DNA of 64,000 nucleotides from Mastigias papua (GCA_964019165.1 OZ025278.1:3807041-3871040), one strand, 5' to 3'. Counted from the first letter of the stretch, positions 40,601 through 55,600 are shown. The notes: generated from the letters alone by a model not told the origin. A program made the numbers and translations.

Positions 40601-43600
40601 TCGGTACCTTTCATTGGTACTCAAAAAACAGTACACACATAACTGTGATCGATCGGATCTACCCGGGTAAGATTAAAGAACCTGTAGCCTGATAACCGGA
40701 ACTACCCATCGCATAGGAACATGAACACGCTCAATCGAAACCGAAGGTTCGTATGTCAATGTCATTACGGAATTTCATTTTAGTGAATCATGCAGAGTTG
40801 ACAGGTCAACAGAATAAGCACAAAGTTTACATTATAAGACTTTGCTTTCAAAAAGTTTCACATAGCACTATCTCTCATATCAATGACCGTATTTCAAAAC
40901 TGAAAAGAAAATTAATCTCCACTGTCAAACACCTTACAACGTTGAGTCAAAGTAGATATATTAGCCACGATAGGGGGCGTCCAGAAAGTACGAAAGCTTT
41001 GAGGGTCGGTGGGTGGGTAAAGCCAAAAGCGTACTCACGCCTACAGGTTGGGTGGGTTGGTAAAGCTCAAAGCGTATGTAAGATCCAGTCACTTCAAAAA
41101 GTGAGAACTTGATGCATGTTTTCCTCATTTTGTGAAAAATTGTTGCTAAAAATGGGCAATATATTTCATGGAATATGAAAGAAACCTTCGTACCTTCATA
41201 AAGAAGTGGGTGGGTGGGTGTGTGGGTTTAGTGAAAAGCGTACTCATACAGGTGGGTGGGTTGGTCAAAAATGTGATGATTTTGAGCGTACGTACATCAT
41301 GGATTACCCCATAACAAGACAACTGGAAATATTGGACCACTACATACTACAATACGTTCAGTCTACCATAACAACCCTGTAGCAATTAACGTAAAGAAAA
41401 CACGTAGCTAAACAAAATTACATATACCGCCACCAAGGGTAAACATAAAAGATTTTTACTAGAAAATATTCAGGTTCGTTTCACTGTGTAAGTCGGTCTA
41501 ACTTAGAGCAATTAGGTCTTTCTACATCTTTTTAAGACGAGGGTAAATTGTAAATAAAAAAGAGGACTTCTCGAAATGAAAAAAAAAACAGATAACACCG
41601 ATTGAGGATACTTGTAAGTCTATTGAATAACAGAACGATGATAAAAATTGGATCAAAAAGAGAAGAAAAGCATCTAGGTCATGAAAATAATAAAATACCT
41701 GATAGGATTTCAAACTCTCGCTCATCTTTTCCACTTTGTGCTGGAGTTTGTTCTGCTCAACAAGAAGTAGACGGTTATGCTGTCGGTCTCTTTCAATTGT
41801 TTCTCTGGCTGCAATGAACATTCTTTCTGCCATTTTGCTTTTTCTCACCTCGTCTTCCTGATTTTGTGCCAAGTGCTCCTTCAGGGTCTTTAACTCTTGC
41901 TCAAGCCTATGTGTATCAATTTTCATCATCGCCTCGTTATGAGAGTGCTCGGTTTTCAGGTCTTCAATATCTCTGGTGAGCTGCAAATAAAGCCAGTACG
42001 AAACTGCATTAACTACACAGAGCTCTAATCCAGGCCTTTCAATGAGACGTGCGCGATCGAGCACGAGCGTGCAGGCGCGCGCCCAGCTGAGTTCACGTGC
42101 TACATTTGTAGCTCATGCCAGCTTTGTGAAAAATATACATACAAGTACACAAAGGAAAGCTCTAACAATTGAATGTTTAGCGCGCGCAAACTATCCACGC
42201 GCGCGATTGGCAGCGCGCGTCTAATCTACTCATTGAAAGGCCTGCTAATCATGTAACATGCATGGCCTATTGGATGAGAGCGAGCACTGAATAATGCCAT
42301 TGAAGAAGCAGACACTAATAGTGCATCTTACCATCTATCTAGGAGTGCGTGTGTTAAATGCATCGGAGAAAGAGAAAGGAGAACAGAGTAAACAATATAG
42401 CATCACTTAAATAAAATAACAATCTCTAGCATATTCAATCAATAACCTTTGCCAAAGCTTTCAGTCAACAACAACGCAACAATCACCTGAAGCTTTGGAA
42501 ATAAATGCTGACACGTGGGGCGATAGAATAATGCTGAATACCCCCGAATTACAACCAGAGTGTACGGGGTTCGAATCCAACCCGGTATGCCTTCAAAGCA
42601 ACACAGTTATGGCGGAACAATCAGCTAGCTGCATGATGGCTGGTAGACAGGCAAGTTGGGGCCATCTACACGCAACCCTGGCGGCTTCGGCTGACAGTAG
42701 GAGGATAAAAAATAGCCAGCAAAGGAGACAATAATCAGTCTTTACTTAACTGCTCACCTACCTACTTATGCAAAATCGAATCTAGAAACTGATGGATGTT
42801 TCTTATCTTCTATAGCCTTAATTTTTACTTTGTAATTCTGAAACATTTATTTGCTCTGTTCTTGTTCTATTGTTTAGGGAGTGGTCAGTATTTATGACCG
42901 GGGTGGGGTCTGAAGAAAAATTACGCTGTGCTCGGTTGGGTAGAAGAATAATTTCTGACCACGGGGGTAGTGTAAAAACGTATACCATATTTAAGCATAA
43001 GTACACCCTTGTTCTACTGTTTTCCTTCGTGTTGGGGTAAAGAAAATTTGACTTTAGCAAATGGCGGGGTAAAATATTTTTAAGGAAACATAACACTTTC
43101 TCTTCAGTCCCCACCTCGGCCATAAATAATGACCGCTCCCTTAGAGCCAGACTATTTTTATTGTACATACTATTGTAGTAATGGAATATACTGAATGAAA
43201 CTTACTTATTTGCTAACTAAATTACCTACTTACTTACCCACAATATGGGGGGTATTATGTGGTAACTGTCTACAAGTTCCACCTTGCAATATCATACTAT
43301 CAACCATATAATCAAATTCAATTGTCTGTGTTCGGAAACACCCGTCCCAATAAAAGGTAAATACGGCAGGTCTACTCCTCCTTCCAAATGCATCGATCTG
43401 ATCTCAACTATCTGTTAACACCAAAGACTAAATGTTATTTCCATATTCCTACAGTGATTGCAATTGACACGACGAGTATTACAAGACGATGCCAGACAAA
43501 ATGGAAATATTCAGGAACCCGGGGACTATGACATTTAACATATTGCAAGCAAAATTGGGGAACGGTCTCCATAATAGATTAAAACATTGAATGTTTTCCA

Positions 43601-46600
43601 GTAATCCAAAAAAGAGCATTAAGAGTTTGAGCACATTAGAACAAATATGAATGAAAAGAGAAAGGTATTAATGAGTAAATGAGTAAAAAACAAATGGACA
43701 TTACATAAAAAGAAAGGACAAAACTTGAGGAACAGAAGAAGGAAGGGGCAAGGTGATGAAATCAGAATGCCTATCGTGTACCTTCTCTTTTTCCTCTTTC
43801 AATTTCTTAAGTTCTTCTTTATGGTCATCAGTTAGCTTAGAGACTCCATTTTTGCCATGATAGCTATATTTATCATCTCTTCTTCCTGTTTTCTCATCGA
43901 GCTCTTTGGCTTTGCTGTCTAGCTTCTCTTGGATAACCTTAACGTCCTTCTTTAGCTTTGTCACCTCGAATTCTCGTTCCTTCTTTGACTTTTCCATTTC
44001 AGTACTTTGGTCAGCTACCTTTTCGATGAGGGCCTTGCACTCATCCGCCTTCTCGTGCATCACCTGTTCCATTTTAATCAGTTGAAGGACCAGGCTAACA
44101 GAGTCTGGAAGTGCTGAATTATTACCTATGAAAATAGAAAATGGATGCCAAAAAACTAGATCAAATTGAGCATCAGTGACAATTGAGGTATCCCCTACTT
44201 ATAGGAGTCCAGCAAGAATAATATAGCCAAGGAATAACAAACCCACTGGCCTTTACCCTGACTGTAACGGCCCACATAGGAAGTCCACGAATGATAACAA
44301 CAAGAGCTCTACAACTTACATAAACCCAAAAGCGTGACATCATATCACATTGATATTTGATACGATGTGATGAGCCTACACTTCTTCACCTACAAATCGT
44401 ACTTCGAACAGTATCCAATTCGCATGAAAGCGCCAAAAAAACAAATTACAAACAAAGTCCGTAGATTGACATACGATTGGACAGTCAATATGAAAAGAGC
44501 AGGGTCTTTGAGGGGGGGTGGGGGCGGGGGGGGGTGAAATGCTTGGTGTCATTTATCACATTAGCATGTACTAACTACAAAGTCAATACGGAAAATTCAC
44601 AGGATAGTTATTTAAACAGATGCAGATGGCAAAGATACCTATGCCATGCCTGACTTTGACAGATTCACCTACAATTTCATCTCGCCTATGTAACCCCATA
44701 AAATATACATTCTCTCGAAGTAGACACTAAAGAGTGGCAAATATGCAGCCAATTCCTACTGAATCCAGTCTATAGTCTATCCAACGTACACAGATTGAGC
44801 ATCTGATTCAACGATAATATTCCTTTCCCAGCATATCTAATCAAACACCATTCAATACATCTGCTTAAGATATGGAATATAGAATTCAACGCCACACGCT
44901 AACACATGAACAATGCTCAGTCCAATGTAAAGTAACTGCACTTTAAGTACGTCCATAAAAACTAACTCTCCTGATAGTCATAGTGGAAATACGACACCTC
45001 ACATGTTATTGCTAACGTTTTGAAACTTCAAGGTCTTTCCTTCAAAAGTGCTCTCAACTACTCTGCTCTTCTCTCAGGGTAAACACTATTCTGATGGCCA
45101 TGTTAACGGAGCATTTGGATTAATTAATCTCTTTTACATAGAAAAGCTGTTCAAAAGCCCACCACCACGGATAGCACATCTAAAACTGGACATGAACAGA
45201 CAATCTGACTCAGAAAAAACAATTCCTAATAATCTACACAGGTGAAAGTTTTTGGCCAACAATAGCACTCAACTTAAATCTCCGCCTGTCCAACGTAAAT
45301 TCATTACTTGTTAATGAAATAACAACCTTGTAAGGTATGGTTTATCGACTTTTGCGGTATAACTAATCATAAGTGTTTGAGAAGGGTCTGAGACAATTGG
45401 AAATTGACCACTAAAGTTTGTCGATGAAACTCTGGCATATACTTTCTCTATTTCTGGAACAAGAGATCATCAATCTGATCCTTGGTTGCCGGTGAAACAT
45501 TAGATTACCTACTTTTTTGCATACATATCACGATCAGTCTAAAATTTTTAAAAATGCCTGTGCAAATGTAGAGACTGTTTCCCGGCCTGGGGAACACAGC
45601 AAGGACGACAATTCTAGGAATATATTCATCTTTCTAGTTCCACTTGGAGACTTATTGTCACAACTGAAGATAGCAGGCCTTCCCTATTTCAGGTCAATTT
45701 GATCAATAACTCCCAAAAGAGCCTATTCGAAAGAATACACTGCACTAGCTTTTTAGTGTGCTCTACCAAGTGACCCAAACCACTAGGCCAAGTGTACGTC
45801 CAAAGGAATTTCTCCAGAATTAAAATCCTTCCCCAAGCACGACACCCAGGAAGATCAGCAATCTGGCATTCTCGTAAATTGATTAGTAAGTTATAGATTA
45901 TTTAGATGAACGTTGATTAGTAAGTTATATATATATATCTGTTTTTATATTTTAATTTTTGTAATTCAAGCTGACGGGAGTTCGTGATTAAATATATGAT
46001 GATGATGATGAACATAACAAACATCGAAATGCTAAAACTGAGCTGATAAACTATGCTACTGGGATCTTCTGTTCTACGTCAAATATTGACCATTTTACTA
46101 CCCCTGTTAAGCCACAAATAGCACTCACCTAAAAACGAAACTTCTTTCCTTAGGTCTATCATCTAGTGACCAAGCTGGACAGGCTTTCCAATGAGACGAG
46201 CGCGCAGTCACGCGCCCAGCTCAGTTTACGGGCTCGATTTGCCGCTCTTGCCAGCTTTATCAAAAATATACATCCAAGTACCAAGGAAAGCTCTCACAAC
46301 TGGATGTTTAGCGCGCGCAAATGACCCTACGCTAGCAATTGGCAACGCGCGTCTAATTTACTCACTGAAAGTCCTGCAAGCACCCAAACCCATTACAGGT
46401 GGTAACTTCCAAAAGTTAAAGAAACAAACTACTTCTTTGTATTTTGTAAGAAATAATGCAATAATGATGACAATAGGCCTTTCTAAAGCCAACCGCACGG
46501 GGACGATTTTTGTCGCGTCGCAGATACAGGAAAAGTTTGTTGCAAGGACTAAAATCACCCATGTGCGGTAGCAAAAGCAGCAATTTTGTCGCAGGAAACA

Positions 46601-49600
46601 GATTTTCCAAATCAAGCATGCTTGACACATGGTATTTTGTTTCTGCAACAAAACACACAAATCGCACTGCCTGCGGACACATGTGACTGAAACGAAAAGG
46701 GTATCTAACCGCTCATCCAATCAGATACGCTCGAGGTAGCGCGCGATTAGCTGCTACTGCGACGAAATCGCTCTTCTGCTGCTATCCAAAACATGTAACA
46801 AAACAAATGTTTTTTGTATCGGCGAAAAAAATCACCAGTGTGTGATAGGCTTGAGGTAGCTGATAAATATTTTGCTGGAAACTACGCTGATTAGTCTTCT
46901 GATAGTCTTTTCAATTCTACAAACCTGGGCTTCTTGGAAACGTTGCACACAAGCCTCTTCCTAGTTTTGATTTATGTTTCTGAGCGACCATCTCTTTGTT
47001 TGAAAGTATAAAACTAGTTTATCTGAAGTTCATGTAAATTCATAGCAAACTAGTTTACTAGAATCCAGCAATTGTTGTAATTCACGGAAAATAAAGATTG
47101 CTTTTCCTCAATACTTTAAAAGCAAGTCGTTCTTTATCTCATTTCTGAACTTTTCAGCTCCTACACGTGTTTCTCATTCACTAACATTTGCTGCTGGGGC
47201 AGTCTGTAAGCGGAGTTCCCTAGTTATGTATCCCTTTCCAACAGACTTTTAAAATTTTGCTTGTACTGCCAAAAATACAGGCTACAAAACAACGCCTCTC
47301 TCTGGTCAAATAATGTAAATGTCGGCCCTCCTGGCCTTGGCCCTCCTGGCGTCGGCCCTTTTAACGCCGCTTTAGGAAAACTAGCGCTACTAGGAGCCCG
47401 CGTAAAAGGCTGATAAATACGCTGAAATCTAAATTCTTGCCAGCCTCTTGGTGGAATATTAATGATATCAATACTAAAAAAGTTCCGTCTAAACCGTCAT
47501 TTGGTATCAAATAGGGTTAAGGATATATCATGGGATGTTTACACATACTTGTAACCTGAACCATTCATATAGACAGCTGGGAACTCTAAGATCATAAGTT
47601 GTTCATATAATCACTTCTACGTTTATATGTTTAAAGATTACGGCGCATAAGACCACAAAACAAAGGGTATGCTGGTCGGACACTAATCTACAACTCAACC
47701 CCGAAATAGTCTGGACACCTGTCAGCGCTTTCGATAAACTCTCCATCTCTTTCTTTCTAGCTTTTGATACAAGACATAACAGGTACTAGGAAAATAGCTA
47801 GCCTTAATCGGTTTTTCTAAGAGTTATATGTATTTTATAATCAATTATAAATAAAAGTGAAAAATAATGAAATCCCACATTTGATAATAATTTATAATAT
47901 AGTATTAACATAAAACAACAGTATGTTCAAGTCGAGGTAAACCACGTGGCCTGAGCGTCAATCTTAAGGTATAGCTGGTTTTAATCAGAGCCAACAACGA
48001 ATGAGAATATGACAGCGAAAGGCAATGATTAAAGGGGCTCCTCCTTTCAGTACCAAATTCATGTCCTTCGCACTCTAATAGGCATCACATACAAAATGTG
48101 CATCACAAACGGAGCTATACTTTAGCTTGTCGGGTATGATAACCCATGGGGTGCCGAAGGACGCTTGAGTGGGAGGTGCATCAAAAGAAATCTATGCATA
48201 AGTATGGGCATGACATCACAATTACCAACAGGCACCGTGATTACAAACAAGGCCTGATCCATATGCTAACTTTTACTGACGAGACAAAGGATTACTGACA
48301 GCTTCTGCAAAAAAAGGGGAGGGTATGACACACCCATACCCCATTTTTTGCCACGCCATGATGGTAACACACAGTCGATGATACCAATACTGATAAGATT
48401 CTGTAGGGGGGTATGCTCTTAAAACAAAAAACTTCTGTATAGAATACAATGAATAAGTGGGCCTCAAAGATGTAATTACAAACATTAACAGAACCAAAAT
48501 GCAACATACCATCTGAAGGCAAATGCCCATTCTGCAATGAATGCAGTTCTGCAAGAACAGATTTCAATTCGGTGACCTGTCTGTGAAGCATCTGGTTCTC
48601 GTTCTGGAGGAACTGCACCTGCGATTTTAAAAGTGCGATTCAACTAACTGACAAAACAACATGAATTGAACGTTTCATAGTACAAATGTGGGTAGATAGA
48701 CGACTACTAAAACTACAGCTGCTGTTCCAAAGGTGAGCAAGTTGCTCCTGTTTTTCAAATGTGTGATGGCGTGAGTCAGTTAGAAAAGTCATGACCTGGA
48801 ATCCAGTTCAATGCATGTGGCTCAAAACCAAATGACTTCCTGCAACACATACGTTGCGGCTAAACTTTCAGAGGAACAAAACCCATTATGCAGTCATCGA
48901 CTTTTTGAACCAGAATTCTTTTGCCAAATGATTGCGACGAAATACATATTCACGGCATAATCTTATACAAATGTAAACGTCATTCAAAGGCCTGTCCCCT
49001 CACAGAACTACACGTTTTAAATATGGTTTAAAACAAAAAGTGCTCAGTTGCTCAAAAACAGTTAAGAAATCTCAATAATGGATGCTGAAGACCTAAGAAA
49101 GTCGATAAGTTAATCTTTATTCTTGTGGCGTGTTTCTGTTGTGGCACGTACAACGTACATTCCATTTTTGAGTAAAGATACGCTAAACTTCAGACCTATA
49201 AAACTTCTGCACGGAAAGTCGTAAAAAAATTTTGATACTTACAATATCATAAAGCTAAGAAAGTTTTGTAAAAAGCATCTATCTCCCATCTTCGAAAGGG
49301 ATTATCTATATTGGGGGTATTGGGGGTGGGGGACTCTCCTAACCGAAAAACCGGTAGTCAGCAAACCGACACCAAACACTACGATAGTCAGATAGTCCGT
49401 AAAATCTTTCCGTTACTTGGCAAGCAAAACTAGCCACACCCTATCCCAAAATATAACAGGACGGCCCTGGTTTCCACTGATTTCAAACTGCATACTGTAT
49501 ACAGGTTATACACGTTTTTTTCTTTATAAGAAACAAACTTTCTTCTTTCAGCCTGGATGTTTCTTAATATTTTGCCAATTCCAGCTTCAAATGTCTCTTA

Positions 49601-52600
49601 CATGCTTCTTAAAATTCTTGAAGCTTTTAATAACAACAAAAACCGATGACAACCTAGTGCAGCCAGAGGGTCTACCAAAGTACCAAGTCCCGCCAGTCTC
49701 CACTCTAGATCCAACATCAAACACCCTAGATAACCAGGCGTTGGATGCTGGACTTCTACCCAATAAAAAATCTCTTACCACAACTGTTTTTCAAGTTTAC
49801 TTTCCAAACACAGCCTGCCCATGTTTCTTAAATGTTTCTTAACTTTGGCTAATTTCAGCCTCATGTTTCTTATAGACATGTTTCTAATAAAAAAACGTGT
49901 ACTTGCATGGTATGTTATGATGATGATTATTATAGAAGTAAAACCTAAGAGCACTGGAGCTGTTCATACTTACATTTTGATATTAAAATACCCGGTGTCC
50001 AGTGGTGTAGAGCTAAACTAATAACTGGGAGGGGGGGGGAAGGGTATGCTGGTAGCGACAAACATCCGACACATTACACACTTATTGTTATCAATAAAGC
50101 CTACTTTTCCAGGAACATCAGTATAATTAATCATGGATATAATTAACATTCAAATAATAAACGAAGTAAGAAAATACAACTTATGTAGAATTACTGGGAG
50201 CTAGAGTCCTCCAAAAGCAGAGAAAAAATAATTAGGGGGTCGAGTCCTCCCCAAATCCACCAGCTCTAAATCACTGCCTATGTCAACCCTTGACCTTCTC
50301 TTATGTGAAAGGTGCTACAAGTGGATAGTACGAGCCATCAACGTATTCATTCTGTCAACCCTATTACCTTTAGATCCAATTCCCTATTCAGATTTCCACC
50401 ATTAAAGAAACCGCGGGCCGTAAATTCCGCTAGACATCGAATCAGTCAGCTGTACTAACTTTCGGTCTAAACCCCTCACAACTTCACTAAGCTAATCCAA
50501 GTTAAACAGCACATTCCTCGCTTCCAAGTGTGGACAAAACGACTTAGCAAGCCCTGCAAGTTACCTGGTTAGGGTTACGAAATGACCTATCTTGTGACAT
50601 GAGAACAAAGGCAAGTAGTTTAGTTTGCGGCATGATACTTTGAGCTTGTCCAAGCGCGTCGTGACCACATCTCTACAAATGGGCAAAGGAAAAATAGCAC
50701 AATACGACAGGTCCGCAAAGGCTGCAAGGTTGCGTTGATTCAAATCCCAGTTATAATTCCGCAGGGCTTAGTGCTTTCATAACTGATGGCAGACACGCTG
50801 ATAAACATAACGTTTTCTACAACTTTTACCTTGCATTTACGCGACGCTTTTGAATCCGATCCACTTTTTACCTGATTAAGAACGCATGCGTATTTTGCTT
50901 ATGATTACAAAAATAGCTTCCCTTTCTATCCGCGCCAGTTTTGATCGGATATCACTGTCTACATGATACAAAAGTAGATCATTTTCAAGGAATTTTTTAA
51001 CATTATATTTAAACATTTAAGATTAATTTTAAACTTTTAATTTTTTCTCCTTTTCTGTAAATTTTTAGCTTGTTTTATTATGTAAATAGATGGCCCCTGA
51101 GAAATCAGCTACGCCGAATGGGCAACCGTCTATAAATCACTGAAATATACTATATGTATTTATGTCTCGGACCCAGCGTATATCCGATCCATTTTTGCTT
51201 GTGTAAACGGGGCTGAAAACTCCCTATAACAATACTCGTAAATGATTGCTCCTGTAACATTTTACTCGATAACTTTAAACATTTGTGCCTGTTCCACATA
51301 CAAGTGATTTCATCTTCACAGTGATAAAATGGGAGACACGGCGATTCGGAATAGATCTTCCAATTAATTTGAGATGGATTGCCCCATAGAAAAATGCGTA
51401 TGTACAGCTTTCGTTTGTACAGATTCGTCGTTTGAGTTTAGTTCAGCGTCAACTATCAAGAAAATTCGGAACAACGTATATACATGTTGTAAAAATGCTG
51501 TGCAGTGACAATGACCAAGATATTAAATGCAAGAGCCTTCAGCAAAGTGTCGGACACTGGAAAAATGGTCTGAGAATTTCACAGAGCAATGCTCAATCAG
51601 TGTAATGTTATGTGAAATTTTGCGTTCATTTTTCCATGACCCCAGTCTGTGTTATTTAGGGGTTATTCACCTGGCACGCAAAACAAAATTTACTGTTTTT
51701 GAGGCCCTCTCTCCCCTCTCGTAACTTTCTGCAGCATAGCCCTAAATACGAAGTAAAAAACAGCGACAAAATCAAGGTAGCCTCCCTCCTGTTAGATGCG
51801 TTACGACAAGCCTAGCCCACACAACAGGTTTTTGTCGCAAAAGACCAAGATTTCTATCTTTCTCGAGAGAACTTGCTGCCCGCACAAAGAACGACTGTTT
51901 ACGGATTTCTATAGGGTAACCCTCCGCACTCACACTTTTAATTTTCACTCAAACAGTGGTGTTGGAAAGCATGTTAAAGTAGGCGCGGAAGGCCCGTTTC
52001 TTGCAGTTCCTTTTGTAGAAGTTCGTCTGACCACATTAAAGTCATAAAGTACTAAAAGTTCTTTAATATTCATTTGATTTCAACTGCACATTTAGCAATA
52101 TGTAGATATTATATAAATGTTAAATGTTACAACATTATAGTATAGTTGCTGTATATTTCTGAGGAAAACCCTCTACGAAACATTTCTAAACTGGGTAGGC
52201 AAAATTCACGCGAATTTGATGTCAATGAATGAAACTCTCTTCCTAATTCTGGACTATGAGTAGTGATGAGATGCTCCTTTGGGACTTTTTGTCTACGGTC
52301 GTACAAGTTCCCTAGACTGTTGACGTTCCCAGTCCACCGACAAACTACTTACTCTTCCAACCCAAGCCTATATATTCACTAAATGACCAAATATGACAAT
52401 AAAGTCGTCCACGTGATAGTCCATCGTAACACTCGAAATAGTTTGCAACTATTTCAAAGCATCTCTTCGAAATGCTCAAACCAGGCCTTTCAATGAGGCG
52501 CGCGCGATGGTGCACGAGCGCGCAGGCACGCGTCCACCTCAACTCACGCACTCGATTTGTCGCTCGCGCCAGTTTTATGAAAATATACATCCAAGTACTA

Positions 52601-55600
52601 AGGAAAGCTCTCACAATTGACGGTTTAGCGCGCGCAAGCGATCCCACCCGCGATTGGCAGCGCGCGTCTAATTTACTCATTGAAAGGCCTGTCAAACCAG
52701 TCTTTGCACTGGTTTGCACTGTGGTACTTTCACCAACCAAGCTCGAGCAAGGGCCCTATTTAGAAGGTGCTTGGTGAGCCCCATGCACCAATGTTTCTTA
52801 TAAATGAACAATGCCTGACTACACCCAAATACCTAAGTTCTATAAGAGTACTGTGTTTCAGGATATATTCTGACTGCTTGCACACAGTATAAATTCCAAC
52901 AAACCATCACAACTGAAGATTTCATATAGACCCCATATAACCAAAAAACTTTGATTTCTCTACACAAGCTATAAAATCTTTGCATTTGTGAATTAGGCTG
53001 TTTTACTGAGGCAATATGGATATCTAGAATTGAAATTTCTTGCAAAATCTTTCCCCCAAATGGGAACAGTTTCCATAATTTCTCAGCCCACTAGCTCAAG
53101 GTATCTCTAGGGATTGTTGCCTACAAAAAGTAATGCGCAAATTGACAACTACAATGTCAAGTTGTATCTATCTTGAGCTTTCCTTTACAAGCATCAGAGA
53201 GAAAATGTTTAATTTCTTTCTGTATGAGAGTAGCCCACTAAAGAGAAGCTAACTTTTTTAAAAAAAGCTTTAACTGCTTTCAACATGAAACCTAATTCTC
53301 ATATTTTCAAATCAAAGAATGCACATAAATAGTAAATTTTATCCTCTCTCAGAAATTTAATTACCACAGGAAATCAAATTATAAAGTAATACAATCTTTT
53401 GTCTATGCTGCTTGTGTGTAGACTTCACTTAGAGACAATCTCAGTTTGCACTACTGTGTTTCTTCTTGCTCATTTAACTGGAGAACCTACTATCACTTCC
53501 ATTTAAAAATATCTAAATCTGTGCCAGACTCCATACCTGTGTGCATCAAATATAATGGGCCTGAAGAAGGCCATTTCAGTAAGTTAAGTCCAAAAAGCTT
53601 GTAAGTGAACTGAAACAAAAATTCTCTATCAAACAAGACATGCATCTCCTGATCCTAGTGCAAAATTGTCTGCACAAATAGCCTATAGCCATAACTCATA
53701 AGTAAAGTCTATTGAAAAAGGTTTTGGTAGCATTTCTCATAAAGATCAGAATTCTCAAATCCTCTGAAAGTATCACCAAACTGAACAAATAATCAAACAA
53801 AATTAACATTCAACTTGGTGCCAGGCTTTGATTACATAGCTGGAAAATGATTGTTGAAGGCATATATGAAACTGGATAGCACCACAGAAAATCCTTGCAC
53901 ACTCCAAGAAACCAAATGCTTTTGAGACATAGAAGGAGGAAAGGGTGATTTCTATCACAAGACAGCCAAGAATTTTTGAAACCTATAACTCTCTGTACTT
54001 TAATTAAAAATCTCCCATTACAAATTGATGAAAAAGTTATTCATAAGATCCAAAAAGTGAAAGTCCTGTGAAGGACTTCCATCAGTTCATAATACCAATG
54101 CCATGTGGTTTGTGGTTGGGCAAAATCCTTCCCAAGACCCTCCTAACTGATATAGGGACAGCATTATCTGTACAGAAAGCACTCTTCTTTAGTGGAAAGA
54201 GGTAGGATGTAATCGCTGATAAACACAAAACAAAATATATATTCTATCATTAGCAGACTGCTTTATGATATTGTTCTGGCATCAATGACAAAGCTGATTT
54301 CCTTCGATTTCAATGGGTACTTGCATGTCAACTGTTCATGAATATTGGAGATATTTCTCCTGAAGGCTCCAACTGTTTTAGAATACTCAGTATTGAGAAC
54401 CTTAATTTTGTCCCTGCTCAAAGTTGCAAACTTTGAGAGTGAACACACGAGTGCAACAATAACTTTTACAAGGTGGAAATTGAGAGCTAAACATGGGTTG
54501 GCTCCCAAGTGCAACATACAAAGCAAGGACTATACAAGCAAATAATTATCTCAGGTCATTTTCAAGCAGCTTTCCCTAAGTATTTTTTCTAGGTTTGGTC
54601 ATTACTAATGAACTGGGTGTATTCAATATTCTAGAATATTGCTTCAAATACCATAATCATAAACACAGAATGTAACTAAAAATCATAATTTTGAATAAGT
54701 TACTGAAATGAAAAATAACATCCACCAACCATACACACTTTTTTATATAAGGAACCACTTTATAAGGAACCTACATGTAGAAGGCCAAAATATTCTAGGA
54801 ACTTATACTACTAAAGGAAAAATCCCTAAGGAACTTTTCATTTTCAAAGTCTGAGTGCTGTACTCAGATGCACATGAAGATTTCATCACATTGGATGATA
54901 TCAATGGAACAGACATGATACTTCTTGATTGAAATTATGCTTTTGCAGGTATAAAACTTATTTCCTGTCACATATGTGCTTTGGAGCTTGAGTTCTAGCC
55001 AGAATTAAAGGTAAAATTTAGAATTTCAATGCTTTTTTAGTGTCTGTGCAATTTTTGTGGCACTCTATGAGCAGTGAAAATTAAGGAACTATTAAGGAAC
55101 TTTTAGCACTAGAATTTGATAAAAAGAGGTCCGAAAATAAGGAACTTTTAGAACTAGGCATTCAGCTAGGTTCCTTATACAAAAAAGGGTGTATATCAAT
55201 GGATCTGGCCTTTAAAAATATGGTCAAATGCAGTTGTAACCGGTTTGCCAAATGGAAAGAGATACTAAGTGAGGACAGGTGCCAAAATTTCAAAATTCTC
55301 AAAAGTATTTTTAAACCCTTGAGCCATGTAAAAATGTTTAAAGGGAATTAAATTGCTACATAGCAAGGAGTAGTAAAAAGTTAGGATGCTTCATAAGAGG
55401 TGTTTGTAAATTTACATAAATAATGACAAAAGGGCTTTTGGCAAGAATCCCTGTCCTTCCAAGGTAGATAACAATGTCAAAAGCACCAACAGTTTTGGCT
55501 TCAAAAAGAGGATCAAATGCTGGGCTGGAAATAATGCATTTGGAAAATAGCCCAATAATTTTTGTGAAAATTATATAACTTTTGTAAATAGTTGGTTTGA

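Noticed and set aside
42568..42578. B-box match GGTTCGAATCC suggesting a tRNA or SINE
   Set aside because: No A box, cloverleaf, tail or target duplication could be found around it.
46480..46860. hAT-like element with CACGGGGACGATTTTT and CACTGGTGATTTTTTT ends
   Set aside because: The end match is weak and no 8-bp duplication is visible.
47319..47375. GC-rich micro-ORF MSALLALALLASALLTPL resembling a signal peptide
   Set aside because: 18 codons from a short duplicated GGCCCTCCTGGC stretch; no gene context.
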